A stretch of 64,000 nt of DNA from an uncultured Lachnospiraceae bacterium (GCA_944381485.1 CALWLI010000003.1:20671-84670), one strand, 5' to 3'; counted from the stretch's first letter, positions 42,889 through 52,474 are shown. Notes: generated by a model from the sequence alone, not told the origin. Translations and numbers: made by a program.

Positions 42889-44553
42889 ATGTTTTATAAA
42901 GTAAGATGTGGAAACAGAGAGAGGGAATACGAGCAGGGAACTGCCTGGAAGGATATTGCCCGCGATTTTGCGGATCTCTACACCAATGATATACTTCTTG
43001 TTAGGGACGCGGGAGAAAACGCCCTACTTGAGCTCAACAAGAAACTTGAGAAGGATACAGACGCCCTATTTCTAACCTACAGTGACAAGGCGGGACAGAT
43101 GTGCTACGCCCGCTCCGCCATATTTATTATGCTTAAGGCCTTCTACAATATCCTGGGAAGTGAGAGGATAGATAAGATAGAGGTGCAGTTTACTATAGGC
43201 GGTAACTTCTTTATACTTCCGAGAGGAAGATTTACTCTTGACGAGGAACTGTTGGAGCGTGTCAGAGACAGGATGAAGGACTATATAAGAGCCGATCTTG
43301 TGTTTGAAAAGCTCAGCATCAGAGCTGATGAGGCTGTAGAGCGCTTTCACCGCTTCGGTATGTATGATAAAGAGAAATTGTTTAAGTTCAGGAGGGCCTC
43401 CAGGGTAAACATATACCGACTGGAAAAATTTGAGGACTATTACTATGGAGCGATGTGTCCCTCCACGGGCTATATAAAGTGCTTTGACCTTAAGCTCTAT
43501 CATGACGGAGTCGTACTGATGCTTCCTGAGGATGAGGATCCCATGAAGCTGAGGACCTTTTCACCCTCGGAGAAGCTCTTTGAGGTACAGTCGGAATCTT
43601 TCCGCTGGGCAGACAAGATAGGAGTGGATAATATAGCTTCCCTCAATCAGATGATATGTGAGGGAAAGGCAAATGACCTTATACTGACCCAGGAGGCCTT
43701 CTTTGAGAAAAAGATAGGAGAGATAGCAGGAAGGATATCAAAGGGAGACAAAAAGATAATACTTCTCGCAGGGCCTTCAAGCTCAGGAAAGACCTCTACA
43801 GCCCACAGACTGTCGATACAGCTGAGAGCCTACGGCATAAAGCCCCACACCATATCTGCAGACAATTATTTTAAAGATCTTGCCACCAGACCTGTGGGAA
43901 AGGACGGAAGACCTGACTTCGAGTCCATAAATGCTCTTGATGTAAAACAGTTCAATGAGGATATGAGAGGCCTCCTTTCCGGGGAGAAAGTGGAGATACC
44001 GAGATATAATTTTAAGACAGGTAAGCGGGAATATAAGGGGGATTTTACACAGCTTACAGACGACGACGTGCTTATAATCGAAGGGATACACTGCCTCAAT
44101 GAAGAGTTTTCAGGGGAGATCCCGGAATCCGGGAAGTTTAAGATCTATGTCTCCGCCCTTACACAGCTGAATATAGATGAACACAATAGGATACCCACTA
44201 CAGACTGCCGCCTCATAAGGCGCATGGTCAGAGACAGCTTTACGAGGGGATATACAGCGAGACAGACCATAAGCAGGTGGCCGGATGTGAGGAGAGGTGA
44301 GGAGGAAAATATCTTCCCCTACCAGGAAAATGCCGATGTCATATTCAACACCTCAATGATATATGAGCTTGCTGTGCTTAAGCTTTACGCGGAACCCCTT
44401 CTTTTCGGAGTTCCCAAGGAATGTGACGAGTACTTGGAGGCAAAAAGGCTTCTGAAATTCCTTGATTATGTACTGCCCCTAAGTCCTGAGATAATTCCGA
44501 AGACCTCCATAATAAGAGAGTTTATCGGCGGATCATGTCTTGATGTGGGATAA
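42889..44553 (+). CDS. Nucleoside kinase (uridine-kinase-like) with N-terminal TGS/ThrRS-type domains
   Basis: 554 aa from the ATG at 42889 (AGAGGAG at 6 nt). Residues 1-60 resemble a TGS domain and about 60-250 the ThrRS/AlaRS second additional domain (RRASRVNIYRLEKFEDYYYG). The C-terminal half is a P-loop kinase: GPSSSGKTSTAHRLS, SADNYFKDLATRP, PRYNFKTG and VLIIEGIHCLN, closest to uridine kinase. This fusion is common in Clostridia. It probably phosphorylates a nucleoside. The TGS/SAD portion is the very part partly missing from the ThrS in this window. Confidence 0.87.
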   Translation: MFYKVRCGNREREYEQGTAWKDIARDFADLYTNDILLVRDAGENALLELNKKLEKDTDALFLTYSDKAGQMCYARSAIFIMLKAFYNILGSERIDKIEVQFTIGGNFFILPRGRFTLDEELLERVRDRMKDYIRADLVFEKLSIRADEAVERFHRFGMYDKEKLFKFRRASRVNIYRLEKFEDYYYGAMCPSTGYIKCFDLKLYHDGVVLMLPEDEDPMKLRTFSPSEKLFEVQSESFRWADKIGVDNIASLNQMICEGKANDLILTQEAFFEKKIGEIAGRISKGDKKIILLAGPSSSGKTSTAHRLSIQLRAYGIKPHTISADNYFKDLATRPVGKDGRPDFESINALDVKQFNEDMRGLLSGEKVEIPRYNFKTGKREYKGDFTQLTDDDVLIIEGIHCLNEEFSGEIPESGKFKIYVSALTQLNIDEHNRIPTTDCRLIRRMVRDSFTRGYTARQTISRWPDVRRGEEENIFPYQENADVIFNTSMIYELAVLKLYAEPLLFGVPKECDEYLEAKRLLKFLDYVLPLSPEIIPKTSIIREFIGGSCLDVG

Positions 44554-44569
44554 GCTTTTGTGCTACAAT
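44540..44569 (+). promoter_or_regulatory. Putative promoter of the PBP gene
   Basis: TTGATG (44540-44545), an 18-nt spacer and TACAAT (44564-44569). It overlaps the end of the kinase gene. Confidence 0.4.
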
Positions 44570-44624
44570 AATATAGATTTTGCTTATCAGCTACACTTAC
44601 TTATGAGGAGAGTAAACAGCGCAT

Positions 44625-47318
44625 ATGACTGACTACAGCAGAGATGCGATAATCAATAAATTGGACGACATACTGGGAAGTGAGCAGAAGGATGAGAACA
44701 AGAGAGCCAACCTGATAAAAAAGACGCTTCTGCTTCTCCTCCTTTTTCTTGCGGTCTGCCTGAGCGCCTTTGGAATAGGTATGTTCAAGGGGATAATAGA
44801 CAATGCACCTGATGTGGATACACTTCAGTTCGGTCCCTCAGGCTTTGCCTCAAAGGCATATGACACCGAGGGAAATCTCATAGCCACTCTGGTTCAGGAG
44901 GGATCCAACAGAGAGGAGGCCACCTTTGAGGAGCTTCCCGAGGATCTGATAAACGCAGTCGTTGCCATAGAGGACCAGAGATTCTGGCAGCACAACGGAA
45001 TAGATCTCAAATCCATCACCAGAGCCGTGAGAGGAGTTATCACAGGAAACGATGCCGGAGGAGGCTCGACTCTTACCCAGCAGCTCATAAAGAACAATGT
45101 CTTTAAGGGCGGAATGGAGGAGGGCTTTGCCAGATATGAGAGAAAGTTTCAGGAGTGGTATCTTGCCCTGATGCTTGAAAATCAGCCCAATGTGGACAAG
45201 ACAGAGCTTAAGAAGGAGATAATAACAGATTATCTTAACACCATAAACCTGGGAAACAATACTCTGGGAGTGAAGGTGGCGGCGAGAAGATATTTCAACA
45301 AGGATGTAAGTGACCTTACTCTTTCAGAGTGTGCTGTGCTGGCTGCCATACCCCAGAACCCCACAAAGTATAATCCCCTAAAGAACCCTGAGGAAAATCA
45401 GAAAAGACGATCACAGGTCCTTTCTGATATGCTTGAACAGGGCTATATAGACGAGGATGAGTACAACAGGGCATTGTACGACAATGTATACGCCAGGATA
45501 AAGCTGGCGGATGCCCTCACATCTGATGAGGACAAGCCCTACTCATACTTTACAGACGCGCTTATAGAAAACTGCATAGAGGTGTTTACCGAGGAGTTGG
45601 GGCTTACCAACAAGCAGGCTCACGACCTTTTGTACTCGGGAGGACTTCGCATAGAGACTACCCAGGACCCGAAGCTTCAGGCTATAGTGGACGAGGAGGT
45701 AAACGATACTGACAATTATGATACCTTTAAATACTCCTTTACCTGGAGATGCTCTGTAAAGCATCCTGACGGAAGCATGACCCACTACAGTGAGCATGAC
45801 ATTGAGAGCTACAGCAAGAATGTCAAAAATGAAAGGAGCTACTCAGGGCTTTTCAGGACTGAGGAGGCTATAAATGACAGGATAGAAGAGTACAAGTCTA
45901 CAGTGATCACAGAGGGAGACGAGATCATAGCCGAGACTCTCGACACTACTCTCCAGCCTCAGCTCTCCTTTGTGCTTATGGACCAGAAGACCAAGGAGGT
46001 AAAGGCTCTCACAGGAGGAAGAGGAGAAAAGAAATATTCTCTTGGACTTAACAGAGCATCCAACGTGGTGAGACAGCCGGGATCGGTATTTAAGGTGGTT
46101 TCATCCTTTGCACCTGCCATAGAAGAGTGCGGGGCAACGCTGGGAACAGTTTACTATGACTCAGAGTACAGCATAGGCGAAAAGCAGTTCAGAAACTGGT
46201 GGACCGAGGGTAAGTATTTCGGTTACTCCTCCATAAGAGAAGGCATAGAGTACTCAATGAATATAGTTGCCATCAGATGTATGGTGGAGACAGTCACACC
46301 TGAGGTGGGAATAGAATTTGCCAAGAGACTGGGAATATCCACTCTCACTGAGGAGGATGTAAATCCTGCGGCTGCTCTGGGAGGACTTTATAACGGAGTC
46401 ACTAACCTTGAACTCACCAATGCCTTTGCCACCATAGCTGACGGAGGAGAGTACGGAAGGGCAAAGTTCTTTACAAAGATATATGACCATGACGGCAATA
46501 TACTTATAGATCTGACTGAGGAGGAGACCGAGAAGGTCATGAAGGATTCTACAGCCTTCCTTCTGACAGACGCCATGCGCGAGTCCATGATATATCAGCT
46601 CAAATGGGCATCCAACGGAGGAGTCAATACTACCTCCACAAGAGCTCATCTTGACAATATGAGCTGCGCCGGAAAATCCGGCACCACAACCAACAACGTG
46701 GACATTTGGTTTGTCGGCTTTACGCCTTATTACACTGCGGGAGTCTGGGGTGGCTGCGATGAAAATCAGTCTCTCTATGACAAGAACACCGGGGTCTACA
46801 ACGGAGGAACATCCTTCCACAAGGACATCTGGAGAAAGATAATGACAAGAGTCCATGAGGGCTTTGAGAATAAGGACTTTGAAAAGCCTGATTCGGTTGT
46901 GGAGGTTGAGATCTGCAGAAAATCAGGAAAGCTCCCTCATTCAGGATGCTACAGTGATTACAGAGCCGGAACAGACGCTGTCTATACAGAATATTTTGAT
47001 GTGGACAATGTACCCACAGAGACCTGTGAGATCCACACAAAGGGAGGAAGTATAGTACTTCCTGAAGGTGAGGAGGACAAGCGCACAGATGACAGCGGAC
47101 ACGCTTCAAACTACAGAGGATCATATTCAGGAGGATCTTTGTCTTCCTCATCAAACGATGCGGATACACCTGTAGCTACAGTCGTACCGGTAGATCCTGA
47201 CGGCCCTGCCCCTGTGGAGGAGCAGCCCACAGCGGCTCCCGAGCCTCAGCCTGTAGAGCCGGGACCTAACATAATTTATGATACACCTACCACCGCCGAG
47301 TACGGACCGGGGGTATAA
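44625..47318 (+). CDS. pbp1A: Class A penicillin-binding protein (GT51 plus transpeptidase)
   Basis: 897 aa. Membrane anchor at residues about 33-53. GT51 domain: catalytic Glu116 in AIEDQRFWQHNGID, and GGGSTLTQQLIKN at about 145-157. Transpeptidase: active Ser487 in RQPGSVFKVV, SMN in IEYSMNIVA, and KSGTT. The C-terminus has a Ser/Gly and Pro/Glu-rich tail outside the membrane (GSLSSSSNDAD, PVEEQPTAAPEPQ). It polymerises glycan strands and cross-links peptides. Followed by a strong hairpin shared with yigZ. Confidence 0.94.
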   Translation: MTDYSRDAIINKLDDILGSEQKDENKRANLIKKTLLLLLLFLAVCLSAFGIGMFKGIIDNAPDVDTLQFGPSGFASKAYDTEGNLIATLVQEGSNREEATFEELPEDLINAVVAIEDQRFWQHNGIDLKSITRAVRGVITGNDAGGGSTLTQQLIKNNVFKGGMEEGFARYERKFQEWYLALMLENQPNVDKTELKKEIITDYLNTINLGNNTLGVKVAARRYFNKDVSDLTLSECAVLAAIPQNPTKYNPLKNPEENQKRRSQVLSDMLEQGYIDEDEYNRALYDNVYARIKLADALTSDEDKPYSYFTDALIENCIEVFTEELGLTNKQAHDLLYSGGLRIETTQDPKLQAIVDEEVNDTDNYDTFKYSFTWRCSVKHPDGSMTHYSEHDIESYSKNVKNERSYSGLFRTEEAINDRIEEYKSTVITEGDEIIAETLDTTLQPQLSFVLMDQKTKEVKALTGGRGEKKYSLGLNRASNVVRQPGSVFKVVSSFAPAIEECGATLGTVYYDSEYSIGEKQFRNWWTEGKYFGYSSIREGIEYSMNIVAIRCMVETVTPEVGIEFAKRLGISTLTEEDVNPAAALGGLYNGVTNLELTNAFATIADGGEYGRAKFFTKIYDHDGNILIDLTEEETEKVMKDSTAFLLTDAMRESMIYQLKWASNGGVNTTSTRAHLDNMSCAGKSGTTTNNVDIWFVGFTPYYTAGVWGGCDENQSLYDKNTGVYNGGTSFHKDIWRKIMTRVHEGFENKDFEKPDSVVEVEICRKSGKLPHSGCYSDYRAGTDAVYTEYFDVDNVPTETCEIHTKGGSIVLPEGEEDKRTDDSGHASNYRGSYSGGSLSSSSNDADTPVATVVPVDPDGPAPVEEQPTAAPEPQPVEPGPNIIYDTPTTAEYGPGV

Positions 47319-47325
47319 TAAAAAA

Positions 47326-47360
47326 AGATCGTGATATACCGAATCAGTATATCACGATCT
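47326..47360. terminator. Perfect 14-bp hairpin shared by convergent genes
   Basis: AGATCGTGATATAC pairs perfectly with GTATATCACGATCT around a 7-nt loop. T-rich flanks lie on both sides, with a run of Ts on the minus side. The last codons of yigZ lie in the right arm and its stop in the loop. Confidence 0.88.
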
Positions 47361-48024
47361 CTTTATCTTCGTTAAATCCGTAGAGGACGATGTCACCGAG
47401 ATCCGTCTCAGCCCGGCCCCCGCTCATATCTGTAACTGACCGGACAAAATCTTCCGCCTCATTCTCGGGAACCACATAGCTGAGCTCACACTTTTCAAGG
47501 TATACCTCCTTATAGGGATAGAGAGATTTTCTCTCGGCATAAAACTTGATCTTATTTATAAAGCTGTAGTCGGAGCTTACGCTGACTATATGCCCCTTTG
47601 AGAGCGGGATGACAAGGCCTGAGGAATCGGCATTTGAAAGGGCGGCTTTCAGGGCGTCGGAATAAGCCCTTACAAGTCCTCCTGTCCCGAGAAGGGTTCC
47701 GCCGAAGTATCGGGTGACCACAGCGCAGATATCATAGAGGCCTGAGCCTCTAAGTATGTCAAGCATTGGCTTTCCCGCTGTACCCTGAGGCTCTCCGTCA
47801 TCGGAAAATTTATCCATGGGCCCTTTAGGCCTGCCGATACGCATGGCAAAGCAGTTATGCCTTGCATCAAAATGCTTTTTCTTTATGCTTTCGATAAATG
47901 CTCTTGCCTCATCTTCAGTCTTACATGGAGCTACTGCGGCGAGAAAACGGGATTTTTTTACTTCGATCTCGCCCTCTGCGACAGAGCTTAATATTTTAAA
48001 TTCATATGCATTTGTATTTTCCAT
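47344..48024 (-). CDS. yigZ: YigZ/IMPACT-family protein
   Basis: 226 aa. The UPF0029 motif is present: KKSRFLAAVAP, RHNCFAMRIG, DKFSDDGEPQGTAGKPML, and VVTRYFGGTLLGTGGLVRAY. A C-terminal domain of about 85 residues (DUF1949-like) follows. The eukaryotic relative IMPACT modulates translation control; bacterial function is uncertain. It reads toward the PBP gene and shares its terminator. Upstream on the minus strand AGGAGT lies before the ATG. Confidence 0.9.
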   Translation of the reverse strand: MENTNAYEFKILSSVAEGEIEVKKSRFLAAVAPCKTEDEARAFIESIKKKHFDARHNCFAMRIGRPKGPMDKFSDDGEPQGTAGKPMLDILRGSGLYDICAVVTRYFGGTLLGTGGLVRAYSDALKAALSNADSSGLVIPLSKGHIVSVSSDYSFINKIKFYAERKSLYPYKEVYLEKCELSYVVPENEAEDFVRSVTDMSGGRAETDLGDIVLYGFNEDKEIVIY

Positions 48025-48101
48025 AAGTAATACTCCTGACAGATCATGGGTATCATTTTAACACAGCTTAAGGCAGTGTTCAAGAAAGAGAAGCTTATTG
48101 C

Positions 48102-48131
48102 TTGACTTACAAAAGTAGGATTTGCTATAAT
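48102..48131 (+). promoter_or_regulatory. Promoter directly before the 52-aa ORF
   Basis: TTGACT (48102-48107), an 18-nt spacer and TATAAT (48126-48131). The ATG at 48140 is only 8 nt after the -10 box, so the RNA would begin at or within 1-3 nt of the start codon. Confidence 0.75.
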
Positions 48132-48139
48132 ACATAACT

Positions 48140-48298
48140 ATGATTAATTTTAATGAAGAAATCAAAAGATTTAAACCGAGCCTTGATGTGGAACACATCG
48201 AGGACGCCATCGCGAAGGCTGACCTGACAGACATGAATGACATTATGATGCAGCTTATTCAGGATGCACAGCGGGAAAAGAATAAGAATAATTTTTGA
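48140..48298 (+). CDS. 52-aa hypothetical protein, probably leaderless mRNA
   Basis: The frame is ATG at 48140 to TGA at 48298. The product begins MINFNEEIKRFKPSLDVEH and contains EDAIAKADLTDMND; it is acidic, charged and predicted helical, without a signal or membrane segment. No Shine-Dalgarno precedes it, but a strong promoter ends just upstream. The TPR gene starts 22 nt later, so they probably share the transcript. It is unlike any family I recognise; the real start could also be a downstream codon. Confidence 0.6.
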   Translation: MINFNEEIKRFKPSLDVEHIEDAIAKADLTDMNDIMMQLIQDAQREKNKNNF

Positions 48299-48319
48299 TT
48301 CGCGGAATAGGTAAAGACC

Positions 48320-49627
48320 ATGGTAAATTACAGTTTGACTATTCGCAGGATCGCAAATACTTATTACAATCTCGGGCTGGAGAGAGCAAAGTACAGGGAT
48401 CTGAGCGGAGCTGCCGAGCTATTGAAAAAGGCACTCAGGTTTAATAAATATCAGACAGACGCAAGGAATCTTTTGGGTCTGATCTATTATGAGATGGGTG
48501 AGGTAGGGGATGCGTTGATCCAATGGGTCATCAGCCTGAATCTTCAGCCGTCTGCTAATCGTGCTGATTACTATCTGGATAATATCCAGAGAAATAAGGT
48601 GAGCCTTGAGATATGCTCTCAGCAGGTAAAAAAGTTCAACCAGGCCCTCTATCAGGCTCAGCACGGAGGAGAGGATCTGGCGATTTTGCAGCTCAACAGG
48701 ATAATAGAGGAGACACCTCACTTTGTAAAGGCCCACATACTTCTCGCCCTTCTCTATATGCAGAAGGAGGACAATGTGAGGGCAGGACGTTCCCTCTACA
48801 AAGTCTTAAGGATAGACAGGAACAATCCAAAGGCTCTTGTTCTCATGCATGAGGTCAAAAAGAGGACAGGAAAGGCCGAGGTGGAGAGAAACAAGCTGAA
48901 AAATGCCTTCAGCCATCGACAGATGGAGGATGACGATGTAATACTTCCTGAGGTGAAGAAGCAGGCGACCGCAGGTCAGATGGTACTCTATATGTGTGCA
49001 GGCTTTATACTCTCTCTGCTTGCTTTCGTCATAATAATACTTCCCTCGGTAAGGCGGGAGATAAACGTCAACAACAATCAGGATATAGTTGATATATCAG
49101 GAGAGCTGTCGGAAAAAACAGCCAGGCTTAATGATTTGGAGGAGAGCTACGCAAGCCTTCAGTCTCAGTTCAATGATGTAAGCACCAGACTTAATGCCTA
49201 TGAGCAGGAGAATGCGGATTTCCTCAGTCTCTATCAGAAGCTCAACAGTATAACCGCAGCATACACAGACGGTGATATAGTGCAGGCCGCAAACGATTAT
49301 CTGTCCATAGATCCTGCAGGAGTCACCGAGGAGCCCATGAGCTCCATGTATAACGAGGTCATGAGATATATGCAGAGTGAGGGCTGGCAGAGGGTCTGCG
49401 AGCTGGGTACTCAATCTTGGAACGGGGGAGATATGACTCAGGCGGAGGCTTACTACAACCTTTCACTTCAATTAAGGCCTGATGAGCCGGAGACCATGTT
49501 CCTTTTGGGAAGGCTCTATCAGTCGCAGAACAGGACAGAAGAGGCCAATGCACTTTTTGACAAGATAGTTGGAGAACATCCGGAAAGCAGCTATGCGGAG
49601 AGGGCTCAGACAGCAAGAGGCTATTAA
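48320..49627 (+). CDS. TPR-repeat membrane protein
   Basis: 435 aa. N-terminal TPRs (residues about 10-190): LGLERAKYRDLSGAAELLKK, ARNLLGLIYYEMGEVGDA and AHILLALLYMQKEDNVRAGR. A single membrane helix (about 220-242, YMCAGFILSLLAFVIIILP) follows, then a coiled coil (SEKTARLNDLEESYASLQSQ) and C-terminal TPRs (ETMFLLGRLYQSQNRTEEA) on the other side. It probably scaffolds an envelope complex; partner unknown. Start ATG with a GGTAAAG site. Confidence 0.85.
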   Translation: MVNYSLTIRRIANTYYNLGLERAKYRDLSGAAELLKKALRFNKYQTDARNLLGLIYYEMGEVGDALIQWVISLNLQPSANRADYYLDNIQRNKVSLEICSQQVKKFNQALYQAQHGGEDLAILQLNRIIEETPHFVKAHILLALLYMQKEDNVRAGRSLYKVLRIDRNNPKALVLMHEVKKRTGKAEVERNKLKNAFSHRQMEDDDVILPEVKKQATAGQMVLYMCAGFILSLLAFVIIILPSVRREINVNNNQDIVDISGELSEKTARLNDLEESYASLQSQFNDVSTRLNAYEQENADFLSLYQKLNSITAAYTDGDIVQAANDYLSIDPAGVTEEPMSSMYNEVMRYMQSEGWQRVCELGTQSWNGGDMTQAEAYYNLSLQLRPDEPETMFLLGRLYQSQNRTEEANALFDKIVGEHPESSYAERAQTARGY

Positions 49628-49653
49628 GCTTAAATTTAATTAGCCTCTTTTAA

Positions 49654-49683
49654 TTGCCCGAAACAGCATTGTTCAAATATAAA
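49654..49683 (+). promoter_or_regulatory. Putative promoter of typA
   Basis: TTGCCC (49654-49659), an 18-nt spacer and TATAAA (49678-49683), 26 nt before the start codon. Confidence 0.42.
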
Positions 49684-49709
49684 AATCAAGAAGAAATCAG
49701 GGAAAGAAT

Positions 49710-51536
49710 ATGTTGCAGAAAAGAGAAGATGTAAGAAATGTAGCTATAATCGCCCATGTTGACCATGGAAAGACAACACTTGTAGACCAGCTTTTGAGGC
49801 AGACAGGTGTATTCAGAGCGAACCAGGAAGTGGTGGACAGGGTAATGGACTCAAACGCCATAGAGCGAGAGAGGGGCATAACCATACTCAGCAAGAACAC
49901 AGCTGTAAGCTATAAGGGAGTAAAGATAAATATTATAGACACCCCGGGACATGCGGACTTCGGAGGAGAGGTTGAGCGTGTTTTAAAGATGGTGGACGGA
50001 GTAATACTTGTAGTTGACGCCTTCGAGGGACCTATGCCCCAGACGAAATTCGTTTTGGGAAAGGCTATGGAGCTGTCTCTTCCGGTAATAGTATGTCTCA
50101 ACAAGATAGACAGACCTGAGGCACGCCCCAACGAGGTTGTGGATGAGGTGTTGGAGCTTCTTTTGGATCTTGGAGCCTCCGACGAGCAGATAGACTGCCC
50201 CTTCGTATATGCATCCGCAAGGGCAGGAGTAGCCTCATACGAGCCTGACACAGAGGGAAAGGACATGACTCCTCTTCTTGACACTATCATTGACTATATC
50301 CCTGCGCCCGAGGGGGATCCTGAGGCTCCCACTCAGATGCTTGTCTCAACCATTGATTACAACGAATTTGTGGGACGTATAGGCGTAGGCAAGGTCAGCA
50401 ACGGATCCATAAAGGTCAATCAGCAGGTCATCCTCTGCAACCACCACGACTCATCAAAGATGATAAAGACAAAGATCAGCAAGCTCTATGAGTTTGACGG
50501 ATTAAAGAGAGTAGAAGTTGACTCGGCCGAATTCGGCTCTGTGGTTGCCATAAGCGGTATACCTGAAATCCATATTGGGGATACCATCTGCTCACCTGAA
50601 AATGTGGAAGCTATCCCCTTCCAGAAGATATCAGAGCCTACTATAGCCATGTACTTTATGGTAAATGACTCTCCCCTTGCAGGGCAGGAGGGAAAGTATG
50701 TCACCTCAAGACATCTGAGGGACAGGCTCTACCGCGAGCTCAACACAGATGTTTCCCTGAGAGTGGAGGATACAGACTCGGCAGATTGCTTCAAGGTGTC
50801 GGGAAGAGGGGAACTCCATCTCTCGGTGCTCATAGAGAATATGAGAAGAGAGGGCTATGAATTCGCAGTTTCAAAGGCTGAGGTGCTCTACAAAACCGAC
50901 GAGAGAGGAAAGAAGCTTGAGCCCATGGAGATAGCCTACATTGACGTGCCTGAGGAATTCACAGGTACAGTCATACAAAAGCTTACCCAGAGAAAGGGAG
51001 AGCTGATGGGTATGACTCCCATGCAGGGCGGAAACACAAGGCTTGAGTTCAATATACCCTCAAGAGGCCTTATAGGCTACAGAGGTGAATTTATGACAGA
51101 CACTAAAGGAAACGGAGTCATAAACACAGCCTTTGAGGGCTATGGCCCCTACAAGGGAGATCTGAGCTACAGACCCACAGGCTCTCTTATAGCTTATGAG
51201 GCGGGAGAGGCCATAACCTACGGTCTCTTTAACGCACAGGAGAGAGGAATTCTGTTTATAGGGCCCGGAACAAAGGTCTACAGCGGAATGGTAGTAGGCC
51301 AGTCCCCCAAGACCGAGGACATAGAGCTCAACGTCTGCAAGACTAAAAAGCTTACAAACACCCGTTCATCTTCATCAGATGAGGCCTTAAGGCTTGTTCC
51401 TCCCAAGGTGATGAGCCTTGAGCAGTGCATGGATTTCATAGATACTGACGAGCTTCTGGAGATAACCCCCACAAGCCTCAGAATAAGAAAGAAGATACTT
51501 GATCCTCTCTTAAGAAAGAGAAGCAAGATGAAATAA
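49710..51536 (+). CDS. typA: Translational GTPase TypA/BipA
   Basis: 608 aa. G1 AHVDHGKTT, G2 RERGITI, G3 DTPGHADFGGEV, G4 NKIDR; then EF-G-like domains, including VSGRGELHLSVLIENMRREG, and a TypA-specific C-terminal part (GYRGEFMTDTKGNG). It acts on the ribosome, linked to assembly and stress or cold adaptation. Length matches the family. It is monocistronic with its own terminator. Confidence 0.97.
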   Translation: MLQKREDVRNVAIIAHVDHGKTTLVDQLLRQTGVFRANQEVVDRVMDSNAIERERGITILSKNTAVSYKGVKINIIDTPGHADFGGEVERVLKMVDGVILVVDAFEGPMPQTKFVLGKAMELSLPVIVCLNKIDRPEARPNEVVDEVLELLLDLGASDEQIDCPFVYASARAGVASYEPDTEGKDMTPLLDTIIDYIPAPEGDPEAPTQMLVSTIDYNEFVGRIGVGKVSNGSIKVNQQVILCNHHDSSKMIKTKISKLYEFDGLKRVEVDSAEFGSVVAISGIPEIHIGDTICSPENVEAIPFQKISEPTIAMYFMVNDSPLAGQEGKYVTSRHLRDRLYRELNTDVSLRVEDTDSADCFKVSGRGELHLSVLIENMRREGYEFAVSKAEVLYKTDERGKKLEPMEIAYIDVPEEFTGTVIQKLTQRKGELMGMTPMQGGNTRLEFNIPSRGLIGYRGEFMTDTKGNGVINTAFEGYGPYKGDLSYRPTGSLIAYEAGEAITYGLFNAQERGILFIGPGTKVYSGMVVGQSPKTEDIELNVCKTKKLTNTRSSSSDEALRLVPPKVMSLEQCMDFIDTDELLEITPTSLRIRKKILDPLLRKRSKMK

Positions 51537-51551
51537 GTGCATATAATAAAG

Positions 51552-51607
51552 CCCGGCTGCCACGTACTATGCTTTAAAGCACAGATTTACGGGGCAACGG
51601 GTTTTTA
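51552..51607 (+). terminator. Terminator after typA
   Basis: CCCG and TGCC (51552-51561) pair with GGCA and CGGG (51593-51601) around an inner hairpin GCTTTAAAGC, followed by TTTTTA. Confidence 0.72.
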
Positions 51608-51650
51608 TTGTAGGCTTTGATAAGGATATGAACTGAGGGGAGGCATGGGT

Positions 51651-52415
51651 ATGGAGGAGGAAAAACTTACGAGTATAAAAAGTGAAAATGAATCTTACAA
51701 GCCCGGGGCAGGCTACGGCATGCAGATAGGATATGCTTTGTTACTTGACTTTTTTCTGCCGGTTCAGACGGCTCTCATGTTTGCGGGGATTATTTCAGCG
51801 TCGGGAGAAGATGAGATCTCCTCGTTTCTTTTGAATTTGGCGGATCTTGCGGGGAAACTTTACGTCTGCATAGTGATAGTCTTCAGTATAGTAAATATAG
51901 TGAGATCGTTTAAGGCCTATAGGGAGAACTCTCCATCTTACTGCGTAAACAGCATGCTGATATTGAAGTATGGTCTTATTCCCTTCTTTATACAGGCATT
52001 TACAGTTACTGTTCTATTCATACTTATCTTTACCCTGGGAGGATTCGTGGCCTCAAGGGGCACTATAATATTTATGCTCATAGCCCTGTGGCCCCTGGCG
52101 CTTGCATGGGGCGTGGCTGTAGGCCTGATACTTACAGGCTTGACAATAATAATTCTTCTTCCGGGGGCGTTCTATGGCATCCAAGTTGTGAGATATACTC
52201 TCAAGGAGAAGAAAACGAGCTCGGGCTTTGCCGTCATGCATGGAATATTGCAGTTTGTCCCTTTTTTTGATAATTTGGACGCCATGTATCTGGATATAAA
52301 AAAGTGGAAGCTGGGAAAAAATAGCTCAACAGTCGTTGCGGCAGCATATATTTTATTGCTTTTATCGATAATAGCCTGCATAGTGCTTTTAGTAATAGCA
52401 CTGAGTAAAGTATAA
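51651..52415 (+). CDS. Integral membrane protein of unknown function
   Basis: 254 aa from the ATG at 51651 (GGGGAGG at 8 nt; the ATG at 51645 is too close to it). About five hydrophobic helices: residues 25-48, 60-85, 105-130, 133-170 and 225-250. A conserved-looking cytoplasmic stretch, HGILQFVPFFDNLDAMYLDI, precedes the last helix. I do not recognise a family with confidence; similar small polytopic proteins are common in Lachnospiraceae. The stop codon is part of the following terminator. Confidence 0.7.
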   Translation: MEEEKLTSIKSENESYKPGAGYGMQIGYALLLDFFLPVQTALMFAGIISASGEDEISSFLLNLADLAGKLYVCIVIVFSIVNIVRSFKAYRENSPSYCVNSMLILKYGLIPFFIQAFTVTVLFILIFTLGGFVASRGTIIFMLIALWPLALAWGVAVGLILTGLTIIILLPGAFYGIQVVRYTLKEKKTSSGFAVMHGILQFVPFFDNLDAMYLDIKKWKLGKNSSTVVAAAYILLLLSIIACIVLLVIALSKV

Positions 52416-52440
52416 GGCGGCCTGAAAAGACCGCCTTTTC
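52414..52440. terminator. Terminator between convergent membrane protein and CofE-like genes
   Basis: AAGGCGG (52414-52420) pairs with CCGCCTT (52431-52437), followed by TTTTC. It overlaps the TAA stop of the upstream gene. Confidence 0.75.
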
Positions 52441-52474
52441 TTATGTTTAATTTAATACAATACTCATGCAGCTG

